Shown: positions 26,345-40,443, counted from the first letter of the stretch. The stretch: DNA of 64,000 nt from Embiotoca jacksoni (GCA_022577435.1 JAKOON010000005.1:19118224-19182223), one strand, 5' to 3'. A program made the numbers and translations. Notes: generated from the letters alone by a model not told the origin.

Positions 26345-28659
26345 CACATTGTTATTGTATGAGGGGAAAATTGGATACCCTCCTTTCCTCCTATTTTAAT
26401 GACACCAGTGGTTATTTTTTTTTAACTCTCAGATGCATGGGTCATTTTTTAAAAACAGACCTCAGGTTGCAAGCTGGGCAGCACTTTCATAAGGCATATG
26501 AGCCAGGTATTAAAACCATATGGCTTTAACATTTGCGTAACTTTATGAAATGAATACAATCGTTTACACGTTTCAGAAACATGTGTTTTAAATATCCTTT
26601 GTGTAGATTGTTATTCGTATTGTCTTATCTTCCACACAGCCTGCCTAACCTTTAGCAGAGTGACACTTACTAAACCCAAATTAGTAAAAACATGAATCAA
26701 AATCACAGTCAAGTGCTTGTTGTTGTTGTAATGTGGCTGCTGTGCAAGGTGTGCACTATTCCAATGTTGTTGATAGATCTGGCCTCTGCAGTGTTTTTGC
26801 AGCAGTTCCTCAGCTGTGGAAGTTCTGTTTCTGGACAAACTAAAAACGTGTAGGGTAGCCATCATATTTAGGTAGTATTGGCCTCTTTCCTTTTCTCCAG
26901 TCCTGGCCAAAACAATCAAATGCCGAAGTTGTATATATTGGCCACGATGAAACTGGTCCACCCACTTGGGGCTTAATCCCACTAAATCACATAGCTTCAA
27001 AACTAAATTAACAAATATCAATCAACAACTATTTGTGAATATTTTATATTCATTTTTTTTCTTCTTCTGAATGACAGCAGCAACGTTTTGTAAACCTGTT
27101 ACGACCTCACCAGTCCATGATTATCCTTGGTCTCTCAGTGTACAGCAGCGTACCGCTCAGGGTAGAGGAATTAGAGCTGAGTAGGCTGTCTGCTTGTAGT
27201 TAGCCTCAAATTTTAACAATGGTGAAGCAGAGCAACAGTGGTGACATACAGACTGAACTTTCTAGATGCTTTTCTAGAAACATGTTGGACTATAATGAAA
27301 GGACTTCATATCAGATATTTACATGTTGTGCCCCGGCCATGCAGCCTGAGTTTAATATGCACGTGAGTGCATTATGTAGCTGTTTTTGTGTAAATGTGTT
27401 TCTGTTGTATCAGGCAGGTTTGATTTTTGTTGTAGTTTTTTTTTATTTTTTTTACTACCTGCTTTGTTGCCTCTATCTGTATTTGGTTTAACTAAATGCT
27501 GATGCTGCTGTGTCTGCCAGCTGTGTGTGTGATTGTGCATGTATCTATCACCAGGGAGGGCTCGGGTGTTGCTATGCCCTTCATCAGGTGTTATGACTAT
27601 GTTTTCAGTTTGTTTTTGCAGGTGCCTGTAGCAGTGATTTAAAAGTAACACTTTTGTTATAGTTGACAATTCAGCAAAAACAAATTGTCTATCTAAGGGC
27701 TTTTTGAGGGGCTAAACCAATCTGATTGTATCTGTATCCACACACAATATGCTCTCTGGCTTCACTACTGACAAAAACATGAGCCAAACACACCCATCAT
27801 ATTTGATGCTGTAAGAATGTGCCAACTAAATATTACATTTTCTTAGGTCCATTGGGCACTGACAAATGTAAGTTACAGTTAGAACCCCTGAAAGTCGACC
27901 ATTATTAACCATCAACAGATCATATCTATACATTATGGATTAATTACAAAACTAGATTAAATTAGATGGGATACCCTGCTAAAAAGCATGATTCTCTTTC
28001 ATAACATATTAGAATATGACGTTTTTGCCGAAGAAACTTGCCTTTGCCATTCAAAAATAAGTGGATTTATTTAAAAAAAAAAAATTGAACAGCAGCTCAA
28101 CAGCAGCCCAAGGCCAAAGTGATATATATATAGTGAATCAGTGGGAAAATAAAGTAAGCAGACTAACTCAGAAATGGCAGTTACACATATCTATCACAGC
28201 TGTGCTAAAACTATCCATCATAAGCTTCTAGTCAGACCACACTTGCACATAGAGTATGGTACGTTTCATTTCCTATGATTTAAACTTTTAATTTTGTAAA
28301 ACAAAGGATGTGCTTCTTCTTCCATCAAAAGACACATACTCTGGTTTTGAAGTAAAGTGATAATGTCAACTGCTATTTTACAGCTTGAACCAGATTTTGA
28401 CAGGTTGATAGAATATTGATGGTAATTGGGTAAAAAAGTAGCACTATGCAGTACTAAGATGAAATCCATTAAGGCAAAGAATGCCAAGATGATTCAGTTT
28501 TGATCTTAAGATGCATGCAGATCCCTATGATTCAACCACGAAACACTGACAGATACTTAGATTACTTTCTAAAACATGTTACCATTGAAACTCACAGTCA
28601 CCAAACAAACAATTTCAATGAACAGGAAATGAATCAAATGATGCAGCGCTCCTCTTACA

Positions 28660-28662
<3 letters not shown>

Positions 28663-28735
<73 letters not shown>
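28663..28735 (+). repeat. (CA)n microsatellite
   Basis: About 36 CA units, starting at CATTCACACAC and ending at ACACATGCAC. Confidence 0.98.
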
Positions 28736-28737
<2 letters not shown>

Positions 28738-28951
28738 CACCACCTCTTATTTCCTTGAAATAGGCCTGTTATACAATTGAATTATGGTGAATCATTATGC
28801 GCTGTCTCCTGATGGTTTACATAACAAGGATTTAATAATAAAACAAGTGTGCGAATGCTCTCCCACATTACTACTGGTGCCCCCTGTCCAAGAAATGGTA
28901 CCTAGGTTTGTAGATCTATTTTGGGAATGAGTCATGCAGAGAGCCATAGAA

Positions 28952-28960
<9 letters not shown>

Positions 28961-28981
<21 letters not shown>
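28961..28981 (+). repeat. Short (GA)n microsatellite
   Basis: About ten GA units, preceded by a short ATATATATA run. Confidence 0.95.
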
Positions 28982-28982
<1 letters not shown>

Positions 28983-29784
28983 TGAAATGAACCAAAGAAG
29001 TACATCTCCCCTGCCACATGCCTGACATTCACCCTGCAGAGTCACAGGCATCTTGGCCACTGAGGTTTTACAGATGCAGAAATGTCCCGAGGGCTTATGC
29101 ATTTAAATTGGCATCAAAAAACACCGATCAAAACAAGAGAGGACACAGCTTTGTTTCAGATTTGCTCACAAGACAGGGTAAATTTGAACACATATCCTAT
29201 TACAACTGATGCAGGAGCACTCAGTGCTACAACAAGCTGTGTATAGCACTCAAAATTATGTCTGCACCAAAGCATCATCAGCAAGAGTGAGTGAATCCTT
29301 ACATACTGCATGTGGACAGACCCAAAAGACAGCCACTCACACATACGCACACCAACCTTGTCTCTGAGAAATTAGTTATATGCAACTAAGTTGTCGCAGC
29401 AAATACATTTAGAAGAAACAGCAGCAACTGGATTATGTTTTCCAAGATGACCTATTTGGCAAGTCACAAATTATTTAATACAGGAAACATTTGTAGTGAC
29501 TTTAGACAAAATATGTTTATTTACTTTTCACCAAAACTATTATATCTGTCCAATTTTAATCAGAGTGCCTTTGTTTCCTGAACCTAACCACAGAAGGCAG
29601 TCTGGATGTGAACTCTAGTCACTAATGTACAAGTTGTATAGTGTCATCAACCAGACCCACTTCCTGATATCTGGCGTGTAATTGATGAATGAATGTATCG
29701 CACTACCGCCATGTAACTGGAAAAGCAATTCCGTAATATGTGAATGGAATTTGTAGGAGACATGGTTACACATATAACACACAA

Positions 29785-29818
29785 AGACACACACACACGC
29801 GCACACACACACACACAG
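29785..29818 (+). repeat. Imperfect (CA)n repeat
   Basis: CA repeats with a CGCG interruption in the middle. Confidence 0.9.
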
Positions 29819-32800
29819 ATACACACAGTGCAATGTGACCAGTTTAGAAATGTAAGCAGTGTAGATTGTAGTGCGCTTTCAGATATCTGCTCACTCCCCA
29901 TTTTAAACTCACAAATTATTTGTAATTATTCTTTCAAGAACTGCATAATGTAGTATTCTTAAAAATTTCAAGTGTGTTTTTACATAGAACTTCTGATAAA
30001 TTTGCCTTCACTCAACCTCCATTCGTGACAAATTACTGGCGGACAAATTACAGAGCTTCAGCTGGAGACGAACAAAAGCCCAACTGAGGGACAAGCTCAG
30101 CTGGCAGACATTTAACTTTAGCTGGAGACCCCCGGAGTGTGTCTGTGTCAGTGTGTATGTGTCAGTGTGTGTATTTGTGTGTGTGTGAAAAAGAGAGAGA
30201 AAGACTCCATGTTAGCAGTCACATCACATCACAGTTTGCAACCACATTGATTAACAGAGTTACCATGCAGACTAATTTGGACATAGCGCAGACTAAACAA
30301 TTACTGGCGACTGCTGATTTCATGTGAGGAGATCAGAAGACTTTAATAGTTATTCAACTTGTACATCAGCATACACCCAATCTATTTTTTTCCATGTAGC
30401 TCTTATTATTTTTTTTATGTCTCTCATTTCGAGGGACTGGTGAATAATGCGTGCTGCTCATATGGGATTGTTTGTCTGTGGACTCTGTTATATTTGATAT
30501 GTGTTTGTGAGGAGCTCTTTGGGGTTGTATGGGAATTGCTTGTCAGTATGTTGAATGTATTACTACTGTATGTCTGTGTGTGTTTTATTTATTTATTTAT
30601 ATTTGAGGATGCGGCCCTTTGAGAGACTCCAAGTAAATTCAATTGTAAAACCCGGGCTGAGACTGAGAGACCAAACCATCCATCAGAGCTGGACATATGC
30701 CCCATATCCAAACAAATGAATTAGAGCACTCGCCTCCCACCGGATCCATGAGCAAAATAGGGTGCAAGGGGATTAGGTGAGGTGAATGAATGCCATATAA
30801 TAAGATGAAGATCAGAAAACCCTCATGTGGCACCAAAGTTAAAGGACAGGCAAATAAGGATAAATGAGGAATAAGGTCAAATGAATTGCCCCTGTGGAAA
30901 TGAGACAAAGCCAAGACACAGAGTTAAAACTCATCACCTCTTCTGAAGTGTATGGTGCTGAGGACAGTGTGGCTGTACGATCTGTGGTTATCCCTTAAAG
31001 GTTCCGTAATCACTAGAAGTGGTTGCACAAGAACCTGACTTCACACAGCTGTGTGTCACTTTTTGTGGCACTGTGGTGCTGTCGTCCTCTTGGAATGATT
31101 AACCCAGAAGAGCTTAATATAGAAAGAGAGGAAGAAATAGATGGGAGAGAAGGATGAGAGAGAAAGAGTAGAGAGACAGGGAGAGCGGGGCATGGAGGAC
31201 ATTATTGAATTCCATGGAGAGTCTACTCTTTACCTCTGCACATCAAACTATGTTCACCACCGTTTAGCAATCTGTCTGCTAATTAATCATGCACTGTAAT
31301 CAGTTAGAGGCACTGAGAAATTGTGTGTATGTGTGTGAGTATTTGCGTGGATGTACATTGTGTGTGCTGGGAAACAGGTACACACTGAGAATGGAAAACA
31401 CTGCATGTTGTTTCCTGATTCAGTTTTCTTGTCCTGGGCTGCAATGTTCATGCAATCAGGCTTTGACATTTAAAGGTTTCAGTTGCTGTATTGCTGCTTC
31501 CCCATGCTATGGATAATACAATACAGATCTTACCGTATGCTGCACTATGTTTTTTTGTCTCTTACAGCACCTATGACTTATGTTGAGCTGATCACTCCCT
31601 CCTGGATAACTATGTTTACTGTGAGCTTGTTAGCCCCAGAAATCAGAGCAATGAACAACGCATAGTGTGTCCCCTGATTCTCGCAAAGTATATCATCTAC
31701 TGGGTGAAAACTGGTGCAGTATTCATCATGCAGATAATGATCTCCAGAATGGTGATATCACAGTGATAGGAGATGGACTCACTGAATTGCCACCAGGGCA
31801 AGCAATCATGTCGACAGCTATTCTGACTAATTGTGACATGGTGGCAGTGACAGCAGGGGTGGGCTGGGTTAGCATCCGACCAGCCAAGCCTGCTTGCTCA
31901 CATACAGCCATCAGCGCTAATCTCCTGCTATGTGCTAACAATAGCGCTGATGTGCTTGCTTTCTGGAGGAGCTTTGCGCCCCCCCCCCCAAGCCTGCCTT
32001 ATTTGCGTGATCCCACAGCAGCCAGCCGTCTTTAGCTTTCCTATTACTGAAGGAACAGTAGAGATCAAATCAACCGGGATATTGTCGCTCCCCTGAAATA
32101 GCTGTGTGATTGAAGACACACAGGTTTCCAGATTCAGCATCACATGAGCTGGGACATGTGGAGCAAGTGGATAAACAGTTCTCTAAACCAATTACTTTTC
32201 ATAAAGCACATTGAGATTAGTAAAAGAGAAAATGTGAAGCAGAATAGTGGAGATGAGAAGGGAAGATACAGCACTTAGTGTTAAACAGCGTGGCAAGAGA
32301 ATGAGAGAGTTTGGAAAGTGAGAGACAGACAAAATGAGGAGACTTCAGGGGCCAGACAAAATGACAGAAAAATATTTTAAAACAAGTCAGCAGAAAAGCA
32401 CTACAGACTTTAATATTTTGAACTGAACCACATAAATGTGAATTATACACGACAAGAGTTGTTACTTTCTGTATTGGTATGGTACGTGCAGAGAAGAACA
32501 CAGATTGCTTTAAAAAATTTACTTCCACTTAGAGACAGCATATGTGCCTTCTCATAAATGCTCTACTTTATATTCATAGTAGACATTCCACTTTCAGTAG
32601 TCAGTAAAACAGTACTCAACAATTTGCCGGTGAGCTCTGGAGTAACATGGGGTTAGTACCGCCTAAAGGGTACCTTAACTTACAATTTGTACTAAAAGTG
32701 GCCTGGTTTTCTAAAATAATAATTTATTGGATTTTGCCCTGATTTTTCTGTCCCCTTACAGAAACATACTGTGTTTTCAGGAGGTCACAGATCAGCACAA

Positions 32801-35800
32801 TAAACGTACGATACTACATTACCTAATGTATTGGATTTGGCTGTAATTTATATTTTAAAAACTTGCAGTAGAATGTGCACATTGTTATGAGGGCACTGTC
32901 TCATGGTACTGAAGTGTGTTTTAATTATTTTAAAAGCAAAATACATCTTATCTTTTTTACATAATTTGTAGTAAAAGTAATTTGTTTCCCACTCATTAAT
33001 CTGCAATTTCTGATACACTTCCTTGTTTACCTTCACTAATTGGGATAATAAATGTGTATGTATTAATGTTACTCTGCTGTATATTAGCCAGGATATGGTC
33101 TCTCTTTTTCTCCTGCCTGTATTTTCTTTTAATATTTATAAGCATATATAGTCTAACACATTTCATAAAGTCTTTAAATCCCGTAATACCCCCTGGGCAT
33201 TGAACTTAAAACATGGCAAATTACATTGGACCTCAACTGAACTGAAAAGGCGAAGGTTCCCCCGATGGTATATCAAAGTGTAATCCTCCATCTTAACACA
33301 TTCTCCCAAGCATTCTTTGTTTGTCCATCTGTATAGTTCTTTCCTGTACCTTGAGGTTATTCAAAGACATAAAATTAGGGTACTGTGAGAGATGCCACGG
33401 CTCCGGTAAATTTAATCTGGCTCTTTAAAAACAGTAAACAAACTGTTACTCAAAATGCTAGTTTACTGCAAAGTCTAGAGACAGGAGTATCATTATGACA
33501 GACACTTCCTTGATTAGATAGAGAGGCTGAGGGAAGGTTCCCTAATCCCGCTGAGCTGAATGACAGCCAAAGGCACAGCTAGAGAAAGTGGGACTGCAAT
33601 GTCACACTCACTACCAGGTTAGTAGGCATCTGGCAAGTGACCATTAACTCGCTGTCCGAGTTCACAAGCAGGTCGAACACACCAAAAGCTACAGCAAACA
33701 CACTCAGCACACTGGAAGTGTGGAGCAAACAGCAGTCTTCTTGGCCTGTTACCCATTTTCAAGGTGAGGGAGGCATTAAGCCACAACTGTAAGAGGGTGA
33801 TACATTTCAAAAGCAAATAATACAGATAATGCCTTGCCTGTAGCAACTAATCTATGTATCTACTCAATACCAAAATGCAACATATTGTCCCAGTCCCACA
33901 AAGGTGAATTAGAATGTATTGCATCCTCAGATGACATGAATGTACCTTCATTTTTTTTTTTTTTATCATTTTTTCTCATGATCACTTCAGCACAGTCCAA
34001 GACTTTTGATTTAATTCTGCTTGATTAATAACTCAGTTCTTGAAATGGTAATTTACCAGTGATACAATATCTGTATCACAATTCAAGTTAAAATATAATT
34101 GAATGAAGTGAAGTAAACCCTTGCTTAATTCAATACACTCAGTGGTATTACCTAAACCTCATTCAAACTAATTATAGAGAATATATTCAATTTTTAAATA
34201 TAACATTTAGTCCGTAAAATCTTGCCTGTGCAGATTGCAGAGGCATAGTGACTAATGTGTGATTGATGAACAACATGTATCATCTTCAATTCAAACCTCA
34301 TGTCAATATGTCCTGTAGCCTAGATCTATTTTTAAATTTGATGTCATACAGTTTTTCAAAACTTAAAAGCTAAAAAAACAAATCCTCTTCACAGACAGAT
34401 AAAAAGTCAGCGGAAAACAACCTACAAATTTTCATTTCACTTCAAAAATGAATGCTGAACTTTTTCACTCAAGCATACACAACAATGCCGTTCTTGTTTG
34501 ACTATTTCAGTGTTGCTCCATCAATTAATTTGGATTGAGGTCCACTTCACAGAGGCTGTAATCACAATGCAGCCGATCCTTTGATGTTGGAACAAATGAG
34601 TACAAAAATGGCAGAACAGTCTTATGAAGATGTGTTCTCCTATTTCACCACTGATAACACTAGCGTAGCTCTCCCCTAAGTCAGTGAATCTTGTTTCCCT
34701 TACAATGATGAAATCCTCCATTGTCACGTTAAATGAGAGGATCGGGGAGCCGAGCTTTTTGGGGTGTAAAAAAGACTCCTCCACAGTTCCCCCTGTTTGC
34801 CCACTCATCCATTGAAGAGTATTTGCATTTTTGACATTTATGGGTGTGCTTCCAACACTTGCAGTATAATTTATATGACTTATACAGCTCATTTATAGAT
34901 TGATAGCTGCCATTCTTAACTGGCTGTAATGAATGCCTCATCACTGCACAAAAGTTACTGTGCTGGATCTGACGTTATGCCAGAGACACCACCGAGCCAC
35001 TTTCATTCTTCATTAAAATCTAATTTGTCTTTGGAAGACAGAAGCCAGTGTAACACCCCCTGTTTTTAATGCATCATTTTAGTCTGTCCAAGGAAACACA
35101 ATTTGCCATTCGGGTTCATCATTCAAAAGCGAACACTGAAATAAAACTAAAAGAAAAATTCCAATTAGGACACGTCACGTAGAAAGAGCAGCACACTGTG
35201 AAGTTTTTGACCCTCAGTACACACAGTGATGAGAGATTAGTGAGGCAGCGGTTCCTGACTTACAGATCCCACAATCAAGATGTGACACTTATATGTCCTT
35301 CAAAAGACCTTGTCCTGTCTAATCGGTCAACCAGGCATGTCCATTGTGATCTTTTCCACAGTACAATAGGAAGAACTTGTTTCTGTTCTACCTCCTTGCT
35401 GAAGCAGTTTAACCTTTTTAGCCGTAAGGCACGCCTCACATTCATGTGACCTCTTTTAAATACAAACTACATATTCCAATTCAAGCTTTGCAAAAAGAAA
35501 TAGAACAGCAAAATTGTGCCTTAGAGCAAAAAAAAATTTTTTTAAAATGCAATGATGGCCAGGACATTAAAGAAAGAGCTGCAGATGAAGCTAATGAAAA
35601 CAGAAAGAATCTGATTCTCTTTTATGCTTCGATTAGTGTTATGCAAATGCAGACCACACGGTGGGAATAGGAAGGATTTCATGCCAGCGACCATAGGAGT
35701 CCCACCTGTTTCATCAAGCACAGAGGACTCTTTTAACCTATCCACACGGTCATAAAAAAAAAAACAATACATGTCCCAAAGGGCTTTGTCATCCTCTGCA

Positions 35801-36600
35801 ATAACAGCTCATTCTGGATTTGCTTTTGAAATGGATGATTTAACATAGACCACCTGCTTTTTTTTCCTGTCCCTTTTTCAACATAAGGTTACAGAAAGGG
35901 AACTGATTACTCTAAACTGGTCTGCAGATCAGATGCAGATTTAAATCAACGCACCTTTTTATTATCAAGTAGCATTGGGATAGAGGGAAACCCACATCAT
36001 AGAAACAAGGCTACAAGCGCTGTCATTGCTTTTCAAGAACACAAAAGGATGAATTGAAGAGCTGTACACGGTGACCGACCTTTGTTCCTATCACCCATGC
36101 TTGCATCTACATCAACATACAAACTCTATCGTTCACACACACACTCATAAACCTCGGCAACGTGCAGCCCCAGAGAGAAAAAGCAATCCACACACCTCAT
36201 GAATATTACAATGAGCTAGATCTGGGTCATTAATATGACACATTCGTTACACTGGAGCCCAATTAGCAGTCAACATAGAGCCTGGAACGCTCCCCTGTTA
36301 CTATACATAATCACTATATCACTGCAACAGACTCTGGAGCAGCGAAGGATCAAACCACAAAGTCACAAGGCATATCAAGGACTCTTCCACAGATAGCGTG
36401 ACTTCATGAGAAGGTCGCAGCTGCTCGAAAAATTCAAACACCATAATTTAGAAATATTATATCTGAGCTCCACATTGCATAAAATCCTCAACTAGCTATA
36501 AATAAACCAAATATTTTCTATGTATTGTGTAGAATGGGACAATATCAAAACTCTACATGATGCTTGATATTAAAAAAATTACTTTATTAAATAAAAGATA

Positions 36601-36639
36601 ATATATATATATATAAAAGATAAAATCACTTTATCTTTT
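36601..36639. repeat. (AT)n run plus 10-bp perfect hairpin
   Basis: An AT run at 36601-36614 is followed by AAAAGATAAA (36615-36624), a 5-nt spacer ATCAC, and the exact reverse complement TTTATCTTTT (36630-36639). A direct copy of ATAAAAGATA also lies just left of the AT run. Confidence 0.75.
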
Positions 36640-37459
36640 GATTCAACTAAATTTAGGAGCTTAGAAGTGTTAAGAAGTATCAACAGAGTAAAATGAAATA
36701 TGAAAACGTACAACTATTTTGAGAGAGATTCATGTCGCCCCCGCCACATCCGACCCCCCTCTGTGCAGTTACTGCAATCGACAAGTCACTAGAGCGAGCA
36801 AATAATGATTCCTCACTGGCTTTTCACCTGCAAACATTGGCAAGAACCATTCACAACAAAGCTGGAGGTATCACGGCTGGGAATGAAACCTTCATCTCTG
36901 TCATGTGGAGAAATGTTTTACCTCCCTTCAATCTGTTTGCCTTAAATGAATCCTTAAAACATTCCCTTTTGTACAGTCAAATGTCATATTTCCTGATGTT
37001 AGTGTTGCAACCTGCCTCATATCTATAACATGCTTTTAAAAAAAATTATTTATGTGTGGCAGTTTACTTAAACAAAGGTTTTAAGACTCAATAACAGACA
37101 AAATGTCTTGTCATGCAATAACAAGTGTTTGGTGGCTTTGCAGTAGATGTGTAACAAACATTTATCTTCTGCAAATCTGCTCAATGAATGATTCAAGGCC
37201 AGAAAGATGCAATGATTTGAATCCAGTCAGGTAGTATTACTTTCTCGGCATTTGTTAATCCGTTTATACTCATGACGGGTCCAACTGGAATTTATATCTT
37301 AACGTGCTGAAACATTACATTACTTACTTTCAGATAATATACCTACTCAGTTTCCAACACATACCTGCCAGTTGTCAAAATTATGTTAATGTATTCACTA
37401 AAATTATATGAAATATGACAAGGCCTTGAATGTGTTACTTTTTTTTTTTCTCTCCTCAG

Positions 37460-37527
37460 TGACAGACGGTCTGCAGCCAAATGCTGAGGAGTCTGGCACA
37501 GGCAGCAGGAGGCTAGCCATTGGGCAG
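37460..37527 (+). other. Possible small exon beside a microsatellite (weak)
   Basis: An excellent acceptor-like sequence, a long T-rich tract ending in CTCTCCTCAG (AG at 37458-37459), is followed by an open frame whose first full codons read TDGLQPNAEESG and which continues to the CA repeat at 37531. No good donor follows: the nearest GT is GTACAC at the start of the microsatellite. The strand is opposite to the proposed gene at 44-46 kb. It may be a chance acceptor, or an exon of an unannotated or non-coding transcript. Confidence 0.12.
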
Positions 37528-37531
37528 TATG

Positions 37532-37554
37532 TACACACACACACGCACACACGC

Positions 37555-37620
<66 letters not shown>

Positions 37621-37634
37621 ACGCACGCACACGC
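37532..37634 (+). repeat. (CA)n microsatellite with CACG variants
   Basis: A tract of about 103 bp with a core of about 25 CA units. The interspersed GCACAC and GCACGC variants, most numerous at the right end, raise local CpG content. Confidence 0.97.
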
Positions 37635-40441
37635 TTCCTATCAAGCATGATTAGCTACCTCGCTACTGCTTTCACAGACTACTCAATTCCATCAATTAAA
37701 TTCTGTTTTCTTTCTTGAGAAATATCACACACTGACATGCAGATTAATACTTGTCATTTGATCAAGAATGTGCAACATGCTGTGCAACATTTGCTGTTAT
37801 GTGTAAATTTGTTAATTTCCCTTATTCACTATTTTTGTTTACTATTGACATTGCCCCTCATTGGAGCTTTTTTTTATGTGCAAAGTTAAAGAACTAAGGA
37901 GCCTTATATGCTTTTAAAATAAAATGCCACCACAATGTAAATAAGGCTTTTCTCCTAATCTTAAATCCTGACAAGCTGCCTGTTTGGAAAGTGCAAGGGT
38001 TTCATTACATGAAGTGGCATCTGTTTTGGATTAATTCATGTTGTCTATAAGGGAGATAACCCATTAACCAGACATTCTCAATTCATACAGCGTTTTCTGC
38101 CGCATTTCTTTTCTTCCTCACACATGCAGCAGAGGAGCGAACTGACAGCCCCAGCCACAAGGCCTTGACCTGAGCAGTGAAACACACTGGTACCACAGTA
38201 GACTCTATAGAGACAACTTGGATTAAATCAAGTGTAAGTCAATCCTTGTCAGATCAAAACTATCATAGTAGGGCAGCCTTGCCTACATGCAGGTGCCAGG
38301 ATGAGTGACACATTAAGGTCAGAGACTAACAGGGTGAGTGGGGAGTGAGAGAAATACAGAAAGATACCGACATTCGCACAGATCCACACTGAGATAGGCA
38401 CACGCATCATGTCCACATGCATGCCCATGCACTCATGAGTGAAAACGGATAATCGTAAGCACAGAACACGGAGTATGTGCTCTGTCCTGGAATTAGTTCA
38501 TTCTTCTGTGTTTCAATGAGGTTTTTTTCCGTGCCAAATATTTCACAGCAGGTACATTTTGTCGGGATTTGGCACATTGGTGTGTTTTTAAAGGTGCAAG
38601 ACTCTGTGGTTATAGACACGGATATTTTTTTCCCTCAGAATGATCAAAAGGTGCCATGTCTGTATAGCTCCACAGTCTAACAATGTGACTGCTTGCTGTG
38701 GTGTGACCATGCTGTGTTGTATTGTGAGGCTTTGACTGGTGACCAGACTCCTGCTGCCAAGCTGAATTGAGCTACCCACTGATTGTCAGCCCGATTGGGC
38801 TTATGAGTTAAAAAGCAGATCTGGGGGACAGACGGCAATGCTCAAACCAGATGTCCAGATCCCAGACATTCATTCTGCACTCCTGGGTGTGCAGAAGGCA
38901 CCAGTTTAGGAGGGACCCGCATGCGCTTTTAGACACATGCATACACACTACTGCAACAAACGTCTACAGAAAAAGGTTTTTTTTTAATCTTACACTCTGC
39001 ATAGCTTTTGATTATGGAACAGCTCATGTGCACTTGGCTTTCAAGTTCACATTCAGTCATAAAGGCCAAACCTACCACTTTAACGGTATACTTGATGTGA
39101 ATGTCTTTTTTGTCCACGGAGCTTATTAAATTTAGTTTTAAAAAGCCTTTTTTTTTCTTAACCACTGAATGAGCAGCCTCCTGTTCAATATTTATTGCAG
39201 GATAAGACTACTCCACTCGTCATGTTGTTCGTGCATCTTACTGTTGCTCAGGGTCAAACATTGATGAAGGCTACTGAAATGCATTGCTTCTTAACATTAC
39301 AACATTGACATGTGTTCTCAAAGGGCAGCTGAATTTTTCATGAAATTATTTTGCTCAATATAATCTCTACAAATTTCAACAGCTCTTCTTTTGTCTGTTA
39401 GTACAACCACACTTCCAGGTTCCCTGTATGTTGGTACTTTCACCTGAGGAAACTACTGAAATTTAAGTGGATCTTTGTCAAATGCTATTTCTGCTTGGCT
39501 AGTACAAAATCTTTGTAACTACCCCCGCAGATAAAGCTCACAATTTGTTATGGACAAAACACTGTATAACAAAAACCCTGTTTCTTCTCTACAGGGAGAA
39601 GCCCATCAGCTCTAACAGGTCAAGTATCCATTACAGCTACAGGGGATTTTCTTTTCATCTAAAAAACAACACTACAAGTTAAAAGGTAGGCTGAACATCC
39701 TCTTGCATACACATGCACAAGCTTGTGTCCACTGTAACTAAGCTTTTCTTTGAATTCACGAACATCAGGCAGACTGAATTGATTGACAGGATTCAGGCTC
39801 CATTGGAAGATGCACATTACAGAACCTACAACGCAAACTATAGCTCTAATAGAATTGTGGCTTTAGCCTACGGTATTGAATTCTGGTTTTGTCACTGAGG
39901 ACTGGCGTCTATCGACAACCTCTGTTTTAGCTAGCAGCTCGTAAGCTGCCTAGGGATGTGCAAGCCCTGGCTCTGTTGCTATGCAACCACTAAAAACCTG
40001 TTCGAAGGGCATCTCTCCAGTTCAAATGTTTTTAACTTTGAGTGTTTAGAGAACAGACCACAGAGCACTGAGCATGCGCAGCTCACTCTAAATTCCGCCG
40101 TCAACAACAAAAGATTGAGAAGACAGTGCTTGAGAGGAAGATCTCCTTTCCAGCCCTGCCTTCAATTTTCTCCTTGATTGCCTTGTGTTCTTTTTTTTTT
40201 TTATCCTAAGAAGTACTTAGATATCGATATCTTCAAGAGGAACATTCAGGACAAATAAAGCGAAGCAGTAAGAGATAGCCCACCAACCTCTCCCACCTCA
40301 TTTAACCTTTTAATTTAACAGCAAAAATGTATGTGGTGGCCAGGGCCAATATCACTTTGAACAGCCCCTTCCCAGTTGCCCTGAAGGCAGGAAGAATGAG
40401 TCCTCTGTGCTGCATATATCTATATTATATGTGTGTGTTAA

Positions 40442-40443
<2 letters not shown>
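37635..40443. other. Non-coding DNA, no gene recognised
   Basis: ORFs are short and without motifs. A weak acceptor-like site is at CTTCTCTACAG (ending 39594), followed by only about 24 bases before a GTCAAG. An X-box-like palindrome lies at 39975-39987 and a GCATGCGC motif at about 40073-40080; both are described in the findings. A T run lies at 40190-40202. Confidence 0.6.

Larger units (their letters stand above)
22021..28662. other. Non-coding DNA, variable composition
   Basis: This contains a pyrimidine-rich segment at 22310-22470, the longest ORF of the window (160 codons, plus strand, 22266-22748) and the GC-richer block at 25330-26344. The 160-codon ORF is rich in Ser, Pro and Leu because it crosses the pyrimidine-rich sequence. 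It has no recognised domain and no splice context, so it was not called a gene. The 136-codon minus-strand ORF at 26611-27021 likewise shows no recognised motif. Confidence 0.55.
28736..37457. other. Non-coding AT-rich DNA with small simple repeats
   Basis: No gene was recognised. Small repeats include (GA)n at 28961-28981, imperfect CA at 29785-29818, imperfect GT at about 30136-30188, a purine-rich patch at 31121-31200, an 11-base C run at 31979-31989, a T run at about 33951-33964, and an AT run at 36601-36614 next to a hairpin. The 122-codon plus ORF at 31667-32035 and the 123-codon minus ORF at 34521-34892 lack recognisable motifs and were not called. Confidence 0.6.

Noticed and set aside
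26611..27021. 136-codon minus-strand ORF
   Set aside because: No known domain, no splice signals or neighbouring exon, and ordinary AT-rich composition. A frame of this length is plausible by chance in 64 kb.
34521..34944. Two overlapping minus-strand ORFs (123 and 71 codons)
   Set aside because: They lie in different frames with no shared similarity to a known protein and no acceptor or donor pattern that would join them.
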